Below are positions 46,801 through 57,303 of a stretch of DNA of 64,000 nucleotides, piece after piece. Numbering within the stretch: the stretch's first letter is position 1; every line of letters begins with the position of its first letter. The DNA is from Acanthopleura granulata (Eukaryota > Mollusca > Polyplacophora > Chitonida > Chitonidae). Location of the stretch: positions 27,846,120-27,910,119 of the forward strand of contig JABBOT010000005.1 in NCBI GenBank assembly GCA_016165875.1. Reading direction: 5' to 3'. A model generated the notes under the pieces. That model was not told the DNA's origin, did not search any database, and saw nothing but the letters and a program-made list of their open reading frames with translations. Made by a program: the position numbers and the translations under genes.

Positions 46801-49269
46801 GACAAAGGTAAGAATAAATACGTTGGTTCTATGTCATAGGCTACACTTTAGTATGAAAATTTCCAGGGCCCATTATTCGGAAAAGGTGTATTTCCGATAT
46901 GTATAAAACAAGACGGCATCTCAACTGTAGGCGTACGTGCTTTAGCAGTACATATACCAAAACTGGAACGATAGAGAGAAGGTGTGCACGGCACGTGCGC
47001 AAGAATAGAGAAAAACAAGGAAAAAACGTTAAGTTCAAATTGGATGCCAAAACAAAAGTAAGAATAAATACGTCGGTTGTACGTCATAGGCTACAGCTTA
47101 GGATGCAAATTTCCAGGGCCCATTATTCGGAGAAGGTGTTTTTCCTATATGTATAAAACAAGACGGCATCTCAACTGTAGGCGTACGTGCTTCAGCAGTA
47201 TATATACCAAAACTGGAACGATAGAGAGAAGATGAGCACGGCACGTGCGCAAGAAAAACAAGGAAAAAACGTTATTTTCAAATGGGATGCCAAGACAAAA
47301 GTAAGAATAAATACGTCGGTTGTACGTCATAGGCTCCAGTTTAGTATGCAAATTTCCAGGGCCCATTATTCGGAGAAGGTGTATTTCCGATATGTATAAA
47401 ACAAGACGGCATCTCAACTGTTGGTGTGCGTTCTTTAGGAGTACATATACCAAGACTGGAACGATAGAGAAAAGATGAGCACGGCACATGCGCAAGAATA
47501 GAGAAAAACAAGGAAAAAACGTTAATTTCAAATGGGATGCCGAAACAAAAGTAAGAATAAATACGTCGGTTGTACGTCATAGGCTACAGCTTCGTATGCA
47601 GATTTCCGAGGCCCATTATTCGGAAAAGGTGTATTTCCTATATGTATAAAAGAAGTCGGCATCTCAACTGTACGCGAACTTGCTTCGGCAGTACATATAG
47701 GAAAACGGGAACGATACAAAGAAGATTTGAGTCTCTGCCACACCATAAGAAAAAAGAAACCATGTTTATTTAAAATGGGATGCCATGAGCAAAGTAAGAA
47801 TCAATACGATGGTTCTACGTCACAGGTTACAGTTTAGTATGCAAATTTCCAGAGCCCATAATGCGGAAAAGGTGTATGTTCGGCCTGTATAAAGGAAGAC
47901 GGCATCTTAAATTGCAACGACAAAGAGAAGATTTCAATCGATTCCACACCACAAGAATAAAGAAAAACAAAGAAAAAACGTTAATTTCAAATGGGAAGAT
48001 AAAAGAAAACTAAGAATCAATACGTCGGTTGTAGGTCATAGGCTACAATTCAGTATGCAAATTTCCGAGGCCCATTATTCGGAAAAGGTGGTTTTCCTAT
48101 ATGTATAAAAGAACTCGGCGTCTCAACTGTACGCGAACTTGCTTCGGCAGTACATATACTAAAACGGGAACGATACAGAGAAGATTTCAGTCTCTGCCAC
48201 ACCACAAGAATGAAGAAAAACAAAGAAAAAACTTCAATTTCAAGTGGGATGCCATGACAAAGGTAAGAATAAATACGTTGGTTCTATGTCATAGGCTACA
48301 CTTTAGTATGAAAATTTCCAGGGCCCATTATTCGGAAAAGGTGTATTTCCGATATGTATAAAACAAGACGGCATCTCAACTGTAGGCGTACGTGCTTTAG
48401 CAGTACATATACCAAAACTGGAACGATAGAGAGAAGGTGTGCACGGCACGTGCGCAAGAATAGAGAAAAACAAGGAAAAAACGTTAAGTTCAAATTGGAT
48501 GCCAAAACAAAAGTAAGAATAAATACGTCGGTTGTACGTCATAGGCTACAGCTTAGGATGCAAATTTCCAGGGCCCATTATTCGGAGAAGGTGTTTTTCC
48601 TATATGTATAAAACAAGACGGCATCTCAACTGTAGGCGTACGTGCTTCAGCAGTATATATACCAAGACTGGAACGATAGAGAGAAGATGAGCACGGCATG
48701 AGCGCAAGAAAAACAAGGAAAAAACGTTAATTTCCAATGGGATGCCAAGACAAAAGTAAGAATAAATACGTCGGTTGTACGTCATATTCTACACTTTAAT
48801 ATGCAGATTTCCAGGGCCCATTATTCGGACAACGTGTATTTCCTATATGTATAAAAGAAGTCGGCATCTCAACTGTACGCGAACCTGCTTCGGCAGTACA
48901 TATACTAAAACGGGAACGATACAGAGAAGATTTCAGTCTCTGCCACACGATAAGAAAAAAGAAAAACAAAGAAACCATGTTTATTTAAAATGGGATGCCA
49001 TGAGCAAAGTAAGAATCAATACGATGGTTCTACGTCACAGGCTACACTTTAGTATGCAAATTTCCGAGGCCCATAATGCGGAAAAGGTGTATGTTCGGCC
49101 TGTATAAAGGAAGACGGCATCTTAAATTGCAACGACAAAGAGAAGATTTCAATCGATTCCACACCACAAGAATAAAGAAAAACAAAGAAAAAACGTTAAC
49201 TTCAAATAGGATGAAAAAAGAAAACTAAGAATCAATACGTCGGTTGTAGGTCATAGGCTACAATTCAGT
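43861..49269 (+). repeat. Mosaic array segment
   Basis: Contains an octamer-less monomer near 44,262, a 1,455-bp repeat (46,646 and 48,101), and a block matching 39.7-40.3 kb at offset 6,911. At about 47,998 a class C copy has GGAAGATAAAAG in place of GGATGAAAAAAG. Confidence 0.65.
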
Positions 49270-49277
49270 ATGCAAAT
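49270..49277 (+). promoter_or_regulatory. Octamer ATGCAAAT (representative)
   Basis: A perfect octamer at -80 to -73 relative to the U6-like start at 49350. It recurs in most monomers. Single-base variants include ATGCAGAT, ATGAAAAT, ATGCACAT, ATGCAAAG (13,401), ATGTAAAT (7,732) and ATGCAACT (21,113). In vertebrates this motif binds Oct-1 in the distal element of snRNA genes, usually near -220, so the position here is unusually close. Confidence 0.7.
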
Positions 49278-49285
49278 TTCCGAGG

Positions 49286-49304
49286 CCCATTATTCGGAAA
49301 AGGT
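49286..49304 (+). promoter_or_regulatory. PSE-like block (representative)
   Basis: CCCATTATTCGGAAAAGGT lies at -64 to -46, where the SNAPc-bound proximal sequence element of U6 genes sits. It resembles the vertebrate PSE pattern (ACC, T, A, then GAAAG) as I remember it. It is strongly conserved between monomers (class C has CCCATAATGCGG). A computed motif comparison has not been done. Confidence 0.6.
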
Positions 49305-49318
49305 GGTTTTCCTATATG

Positions 49319-49325
49319 TATAAAA
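49319..49325 (+). promoter_or_regulatory. TATA box (representative)
   Basis: TATAAAA within CTATATGTATAAAAG spans -31 to -25 of the U6-like start at 49350, the position that makes an snRNA promoter Pol III-specific. Spacing is 31 bp in class A and class B alike. Confidence 0.85.
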
Positions 49326-49349
49326 GAACTCGGCGTCTCAACTGTACGC

Positions 49350-49401
49350 GAACTTGCTTCGGCAGTACATATACTAAAACGGGAACGATACAGAGAAGAT
49401 T
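49350..49401 (+). pseudogene. Class A U6-like copy (homogenised-region representative)
   Basis: Equivalent to the class A consensus over U6 nucleotides 1-52. The 5' stem-loop retains pairs 1-19, 3-17, 4-16, 6-15, 7-14 and 8-13 with only pair 2-18 broken (A-A), and a UUCG loop. The ACAGAGA box is intact. Confidence 0.9.
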
Positions 49402-49852
49402 TCAGTCTCTGCCACACCACAAGAATGAAGAAAAACAAAGAAAAAACTTCAATTTCAAGTGGGATGCCATGACAAAGGTAAGAATAAATACGTTGGTTCT
49501 ATGTCATAGGCTACACTTTAGTATGAAAATTTCCAGGGCCCATTATTCGGAAAAGGTGTATTTCCGATATGTATAAAACAAGACGGCATCTCAACTGTAG
49601 GCGTACGTGCTTTAGCAGTACATATACCAAAACTGGAACGATAGAGAGAAGGTGTGCACGGCACGTGCGCAAGAATAGAGAAAAACAAGGAAAAAACGTT
49701 AAGTTCAAATTGGATGCCAAAACAAAAGTAAGAATAAATACGTCGGTTGTACGTCATAGGCTACAGCTTAGGATGCAAATTTCCAGGGCCCATTATTCGG
49801 AGAAGGTGTTTTTCCTATATGTATAAAACAAGACGGCATCTCAACTGTAGGC

Positions 49853-49948
49853 GTACGTGCTTCAGCAGTATATATACCAAAACTGGAACGATAGAGAGAA
49901 GATGAGCACGGCACGTGCGCAAGAAAAACAAGGAAAAAACCTTATTTT
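49853..49948 (+). pseudogene. Class B U6-like copy with complete Pol III start-to-stop layout
   Basis: TATAAAA at 49822-49828 lies 31 bp before nucleotide 1 at 49853, and the first TTTT is at 49945-49948, giving a predicted transcript of about 96 nt (U6 is about 106). The stem-loop reads GUACGUGCUUCAGCAGUAU and stays paired, with a G-U wobble closing it. The sequence CCTTATTTTC (or CGTTATTTTC) marks this subtype. It recurs in many higher-order units, for example near 24,186, 28,063, 35,711, 40,368, 53,962, 57,979 and 60,868. Other class B copies read GTTAATTTC and have no T4. Transcription is inferred only. Confidence 0.6.
49945..49948 (+). terminator. T4 Pol III terminator candidate (representative)
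   Basis: Four T residues on the sense strand about 93 nt after the U6-like start, the minimal Pol III stop signal. Only one class B subtype carries it. Confidence 0.5.
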
Positions 49949-51420
49949 CAAATGGGATGCCAAGACAAAAGTAAGAATAAATACGTCGGTTGTACGTCAT
50001 AGGCTCCAGTTTAGTATGCAAATTTCCAGGGCCCATTATTCGGAGAAGGTGTATTTCCGATATGTATAAAACAAGACGGCATCTCAACTGTAGGTGTGCG
50101 TTCTTTAGGAGTACATATACCAAGACTGGAACGATAGAGAAAAGATGAGCACGGCACATGCGCAAGAATAGAGAAAAACAAGGAAAAAACGTTAATTTCA
50201 AATTAGATGCCGAAACAAAAGTAAGAATAAATACGTCGGTTGTACGTCATAGGCTACAGCTTAGTATGCAGATTTCCGAGGCCCATTATTCGGAAAAGGT
50301 GTATTTCCTATATGTATAAAAGAAGTCGGCATCTCAACTGTACGCGAACTTGCTTCGGCAGTACATATACGAAAACGGGAACGATACAGAGAAGATTTCA
50401 GTCTCTGCCACACGATAAGAAAAAAGAAAACACGTTTATTTAAAATGGGATGCCATGAGCAAAGTAAGAATCAATACGTTGGTTCTACGTCACAGGCTAC
50501 AGTTTAGTATGCAAATTTCCAGAGCCCATAATGCGGAAAAGGTGTATGTTCGGCCTGTATAAAGGAAGACGGCATCTTAAATTGCAACGACAAAGAGAAG
50601 ATTTCAATCGATTCCACACCACAAGAATAAAGAAAAACAAAGAAAAAACGTTAATTTCAAATGGGATGAAAAGAGAAAACTAAGAATCAATACGTCGGTT
50701 GTACGTCATAGGCTACAATTTAGTATGCAAATTTCCGAGGCCCATTATTCGGAAAAGGTGGTTTTCCTATATGTATAAAAGAAGTCGGCATCTCAACTGT
50801 ACGCGAACTTGCTTCGGCAGTACATATACTAAAACGGGAACGATACAGAGAAGATTTCAGTCTCTGCCACACCACAAGAATAAAGAAAAACAAAGAAAAA
50901 ACTTCAATTTCAAGTGGGATGCCATGACAAAGGTAAGAATAAATACGTTGGTTCTATGTCATAGGCTACAATTTAGTATGCAAATTTCCAGGGCCCATTA
51001 TTCGGAAAAGGTGTATTTCCTATATGTATAAAACAAGACGGCATCTCAACTGTAGGCGTACGTGCTTTAGCAGTACATATACCAAAACTGGAACGATAGA
51101 GAGAAGATGAGCACGGCATGAGCGCAAGAAAAACAAGGAAAAAACGTTAATTTCCAATGGGATGCCAAGACAAAAGTAAGAATAAATACGTCGGTTGTAC
51201 GTCATATTCTACACTTTAATATGCAGATTTCCAGGGCCCATTATTCGGACAACGTGTATTTCCTATATGTATAAAAGAAGTCGGCATCTCAACTGTACGC
51301 GAACCTGCTTCGGCAGTACATATACTAAAACGGGAACGATACAGAGAAGATTTGAGTCTCTGCCACACGATAAGAAAAAAGAAAAACAAAGAAAACACCT
51401 TGATTTAAAATGGGATGCCA

Positions 51421-51565
51421 TGATTCCAGGGCCCATAATGCGGGAAAGGTGTACTTCCGATATGTATAAAACAAGCCGGCACCTCAACTGTAGGTGTGCG
51501 TGCTTTAGCAGTATATATACCAAAACTGGAACGATAGAGAGAAGATGTGCACGGCACGTGCGCAA
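51421..51565 (+). pseudogene. Octamer-less U6-like monomer (representative)
   Basis: CCATGA joins directly to TTCCAGGGCCC, removing 51 bp that includes the octamer, while the PSE-like block (CCCATAATGCGGGAAAGG), TATAAAA and a class B U6-like body from 51496 remain. The same junction occurs near 14,095, 18,285, 30,755, 44,262 and 55,438, so it spread as part of larger units. Confidence 0.75.
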
Positions 51566-53286
51566 GAGAAGAGAAAAACAAGGAAAACACGTTAATTTCA
51601 AATTGGATGCCAAAACAAAAGTAAGAATAAATACGTCGGTTGTACGTCATAGGCTCCAGTTTAGTATGCAAATTTCCAGGGCCCATTATTCGGAGAAGGT
51701 GTATTTCCGATATGTATAAAACAAGACGGCATCTCAACTGTAGGTGTGCGTGCTTTAGCAGTACTTATACCAAGACTGGAAGGATAGAGAAAAGATGAAA
51801 AGACAAAAGTAAGAATAAATACGTCGGTTGTACGTCATAGGCTACACTTTAGTATGCAAATTTCCAGGGCCCATTATTCGGAAAAGGTGTATTTCCTATA
51901 TGTATAAAAGAAGTCGGCATCTCAACTGTACGCGAACTTGCTTCGGCAGTACATATACAAAAACGGGAACAATACAGAGAAGATTTCAGTTTCTGCCACA
52001 CGATAAGAAAAAAGAAAAACAAAGAAAACACGTTTATTTAAAATGGGATGCCATGAGCAAAGTAAGAATCAATACGTTGGTTCTACGTCACAGGCTACAG
52101 TTTAGTATGCAAATTTCCAGAGCCCATGATGCGGAAAAGGTGTATGTTCGGCCTGTATAAAGGAAGACGGCATCTTAAATTGCAACGACAAAGAGAAGAT
52201 TTCAATCGATTCCACACCACAAGAATAAAGAAAAACAAAGAAAAAACGTTAATTTCAAATGGGATGAAAAGAGAAAACTAAGAATCAATACGTCGGTTGT
52301 ACGTCATAGGCTACAATTTAGTATGCAAATTTCCGAGGCCCATTATTCGGAAAAGGTGGTTTTCCTATATGTATAAAAGAAGTCGGCATCTCAACTGTAC
52401 GCGAACTTGCTTCAGCAGTACATATACTAAAACGGGAACGATACAGAGAAGATTTCAGTCTCTGCCACACCACAAGAATGAAGAAAAACAAAGAAAAAAC
52501 TTCAATTTCAAGTGGGATGCCATGACAAAGGTAAGAATAAATACGTTGGTTCTATGTCATAGGCTACACTTTAGTATGCAAATTTCCAGGGCCCATTATT
52601 CGGAAAAGGTGTATTTCCGATATGTATAAAACAAGACGGCATCTCAACTGTAGGCGTACGTCCTTTAGCAGTACATATACCAAAACTCGAACGATAGAGA
52701 GAAGATGAGCACGGCATGAGCGCAAGAAAAACAAGGAAAAAGCGTTAATTTCCAATGGGATGCCAAACAAAAGTAAGAATAAATACGTCGGTTGTACGTC
52801 ATATTCTACACTTTAATATGCAGATTTCCAGGGCCCATTATTCGGACAATGTGTATTTCCTATATGTATAAAAGAAGTCGGCATCTCAACTGTACGCGAA
52901 CCTGCTTCGGCAGTACATATACTAAAACGGGAACGATACAGAGAAGATTTGAGTCTCTGCCACACGATAAGAAAAAAGAAAAACAAAGAAACCATGTTTA
53001 TTTAAAATGGGATGCCATGAGCAAAGTAAGAATCAATACGATGGTTCTACGTCACAGGCTACACTTTAGTATGCAAATTTCCGGGGCCCATAATGCGGAA
53101 AAGGTGTATGTTCGGCCTGTATAAAGGGAGACGGCATCTTAAATTGCAACGACAAAGAGAAGATTTCAATCGATTCCACACCACAAGAATAAAGAAAAAC
53201 AAAGAAAAAACGTTAACTTCAAATAGGATGAAAAAAGAAAACTAAGAATCAATACGTCGGTTGTAGGTCATAGGCTACAATTCAGT

Positions 53287-56200
53287 ATGCAAATTTCCGA
53301 GGCCCATTATTCGGAAAAGGTGGTTTTCCTATATGTATAAAAGAACTCGGCGTCTCAACTGTACGCGAACTTGCTTCGGCAGTACATATACTAAAACGGG
53401 AACGATACAGAGAAGATTTCAGTCTCTGCCACACCACAAGAATGAAGAAAAACAAAGAAAAAACTTCAATTTCAAGTGGGATGCCATGACAAAGGTAAGA
53501 ATAAATACGTTGGTTCTATGTCATAGGCTACACTTTAGTATGAAAATTTCCAGGGCCCATTATTCGGAAAAGGTGTATTTCCGATATGTATAAAACAAGA
53601 CGGCATCTCAACTGTAGGCGTACGTGCTTTAGCAGTACATATACCAAAACTGGAACGATAGAGAGAAGGTGTGCACGGCACGTGCGCAAGAATAGAGAAA
53701 AACAAGGAAAAAACGTTAAGTTCAAATTGGATGCCAAAACAAAAGTAAGAATAAATACGTCGGTTGTACGTCATAGGCTACAGCTTAGGATGCAAATTTC
53801 CAGGGCCCATTATTCGGAGAAGGTGTTTTTCCTATATGTATAAAACAAGACGGCATCTCAACTGTAGGCGTACGTGCTTCAGCAGTATATATACCAAAAC
53901 TGGAACGATAGAGAGAAGATGAGCACGGCACGTGCGCAAGAAAAACAAGGAAAAAACCTTATTTTCAAATGGGATGCCAAGACAAAAGTAAGAATAAATA
54001 CGTCGGTTGTACGTCATAGGCTCCAGTTTAGTATGCAAATTTCCAGGGCCCATTATTCGGAGAAGGTGTATTTCCGATATGTATAAAACAAGACGGCATC
54101 TCAACTGTAGGTGTGCGTTCTTTAGGAGTACATATACCAAGACTGGAACGATAGAGAAAAGATGAGCACGGCACATGCGCAAGAATAGAGAAAAACAAGG
54201 AAAAAACGTTAATTTCAAATTAGATGCCGAAACAAAAGTAAGAATAAATACGTCGGTTGTACGTCATAGGCTACAGCTTAGTATGCAGATTTCCGAGGCC
54301 CATTATTCGGAAAAGGTGTATTTCCTATATGTATAAAAGAAGTCGGCATCTCAACTGTACGCGAACTTGCTTCGGCAGTACATATACGAAAACGGGAACG
54401 ATACAGAGAAGATTTCAGTCTCTGCCACACGATAAGAAAAAAGAAAACACGTTTATTTAAAATGGGATGCCATGAGCAAAGTAAGAATCAATACGTTGGT
54501 TCTACGTCACAGGCTACAGTTTAGTATGCAAATTTCCAGAGCCCATAATGCGGAAAAGGTGTATGTTCGGCCTGTATAAAGGAAGACGGCATCTTAAATT
54601 GCAACGACAAAGAGAAGATTTCAATCGATTCCACACCACAAGAATAAAGAAAAACAAAGAAAAAACGTTAATTTCAAATGGGATGAAAAGAGAAAACTAA
54701 GAATCAATACGTCGGTTGTACGTCATAGGCTACAATTTAGTATGCAAATTTCCGAGGCCCATTATTCGGAAAAGGTGGTTTTCCTATATGTATAAAAGAA
54801 GTCGGCATCTCAACTGTACGCGAACTTGCTTCGGCAGTACATATACTAAAACGGGAACGATACAGAGAAGATTTCAGTCTCTGCCACACCACAAGAATAA
54901 AGAAAAACAAAGAAAAAACTTCAATTTCAAGTGGGATGCCATGACAAAGGTAAGAATAAATACGTTGGTTCTATGTCATAGGCTACAATTTAGTATGCAA
55001 ATTTCCAGGGCCCATTATTCGGAAAAGGTGTATTTCCTATATGTATAAAACAAGACGGCATCTCAACTGTAGGCGTACGTGCTTTAGCAGTACATATACC
55101 AAAACTGGAACGATAGAGAGAAGATGAGCACGGCATGAGCGCAAGAAAAACAAGGAAAAAACGTTAATTTCCAATGGGATGCCAAGACAAAAGTAAGAAT
55201 AAATACGTCGGTTGTACGTCATATTCTACACTTTAATATGCAGATTTCCAGGGCCCATTATTCGGACAACGTGTATTTCCTATATGTATAAAAGAAGTCG
55301 GCATCTCAACTGTACGCGAACCTGCTTCGGCAGTACATATACTAAAACGGGAACGATACAGAGAAGATTTGAGTCTCTGCCACACGATAAGAAAAAAGAA
55401 AAACAAAGAAAACACCTTGATTTAAAATGGGATGCCATGATTCCAGGGCCCATAATGCGGGAAAGGTGTACTTCCGATATGTATAAAACAAGCCGGCACC
55501 TCAACTGTAGGTGTGCGTGCTTTAGCAGTATATATACCAAAACTGGAACGATAGAGAGAAGATGTGCACGGCACGTGCGCAAGAATAGAGAAAAACAAGG
55601 AAAAAACGTTAATTTCAAATTGGATGCCAAAACAAAAGTAAGAATAAATACGTCGGTTGTACGTCATAGGCTACAGTTTAGTATGCAAATTTCCAGGGCC
55701 CATTATTCGGAGAAGGTGTATTTCCGATATGTATAAAACAAGACGGCATCTCAACTGTAGGTGTGCGTGCTTTAGCAGTACATATACCAAGACTGGAACG
55801 ATAGAGAAAAGATGAAAAGACAAAAGTAAGAATAAATACGTCGGTTGTACGTCATAGGCTACACTTTAGTATGCAAATTTCCAGGGCCCATTATTCGGAA
55901 AAGGTGTATTTCCTATATGTATAAAAGAAGTCGGCATCTCAACTGTACGCGAACTTGCTTCGGCAGTACATATACAAAAACGGGAACAATACAGAGAAGA
56001 TTTCAGTTTCTGCCACACGATAAGAAAAAAGAAAAACAAAGAAAACACGTTTATTTAAAATGGGATGCCATGAGCAAAGTAAGAATCAATACGTTGGTTC
56101 TACGTCACAGGCTACAGTTTAGTATGCAAATTTCCAGAGCCCATGATGCGGAAAAGGTGTATGTTCGGCCTGTATAAAGGAAGACGGCATCTTAAATTGC

Positions 56201-57303
56201 AACGACAAAGAGAAGATTTCAATCGATTCCACACCACAAGAATAAAGAAAAACAAAGAAAAAACGTTAATTTCAAATGGGATGAAAAAAGAAAACTAAGA
56301 ATCAATACGTCGGTTGTACGTCATAGGCTACAATTTAGTATGCAAATTTCCGAGGCCCATTATTCGGAAAAGGTGGTTTTCCTATATGTATAAAAGAACT
56401 CGGCGTCTCAACTGTACGCGAACTTGCTTCAGCAGTACATATACTAAAACGGGAACGATACAGAGAAGATTTCAGTCTCTGCCACACCACAAGAATGAAG
56501 AAAAACAAAGAAAAAACTTCAATTTCAAGTGGGATGCCATGACAAAGGTAAGAATAAATACGTTGGTTCTATGTCATAGGCTACACTTTAGTATGCAAAT
56601 TTCCAGGGCCCATTATTCGGAAAAGGTGTATTTCCGATATGTATAAAACAAGACGGCATCTCAACTGTAGGCGTACGTCCTTTAGCAGTACATATACCAA
56701 AACTCGAACGATAGAGAGAAGATGAGCACGGCATGAGCGCAAGAAAAACAAGGAAAAAGCGTTAATTTCCAATGGGATGCCAAACAAAAGTAAGAATAAA
56801 TACGTCGGTTGTACGTCATATTCTACACTTTAATATGCAGATTTCCAGGGCCCATTATTCGGACAATGTGTATTTCCTATATGTATAAAAGAAGTCGGCA
56901 TCTCAACTGTACGCGAACCTGCTTCGGCAGTACATATACTAAAACGGGAACGATACAGAGAAGATTTGAGTCTCTGCCACACGATAAGAAAAAAGAAAAA
57001 CAAAGAAACCATGTTTATTTAAAATGGGATGCCATGAGCAAAGTAAGAATCAATACGATGGTTCTACGTCACAGGCTACACTTTAGTATGCAAATTTCCG
57101 GAGCCCATAATGCGGAAAAGGTGTATGTTCGGCCTGTATAAAGGGAGACGGCATCTTAAATTGCAACGACAAAGAGAAGATTTCAATCGATTCCACACCA
57201 CAAGAATAAAGAAAAACAAAGAAAAAACGTTAACTTCAAATAGGATGAAAAAAGAAAACTAAGAATCAATACGTCGGTTGTAGGTCATAGGCTACAATTC
57301 AGT
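53287..57303 (+). repeat. Seventeen-monomer higher-order repeat, 4,017 bp, copy 2
   Basis: Repeats copy 1 at a constant 4,017-bp offset with few differences, for example GAATAGAG near 55,582 where copy 1 has GAGAAGAG, and a CATTATTCTT change in the PSE-like block near 57,330 just after this copy. Such near identity implies recent duplication or ongoing homogenisation. Confidence 0.85.

Larger units (their letters stand above)
49270..53286 (+). repeat. Seventeen-monomer higher-order repeat, 4,017 bp, copy 1
   Basis: Octamer positions are 49270, 49523, 49773, 50016, 50266, 50509, 50725, 50978, 51221, 51666, 51854, 52107, 52323, 52576, 52818, 53071 and then 53287. The steps are 253, 250, 243, 250, 243, 216, 253, 243, 445, 188, 253, 216, 253, 242, 253, 216. 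The 445 step holds two promoters because one octamer is deleted, giving 17 units. Class order is A B B B A C A B A B B A C A B A C. Confidence 0.85.
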
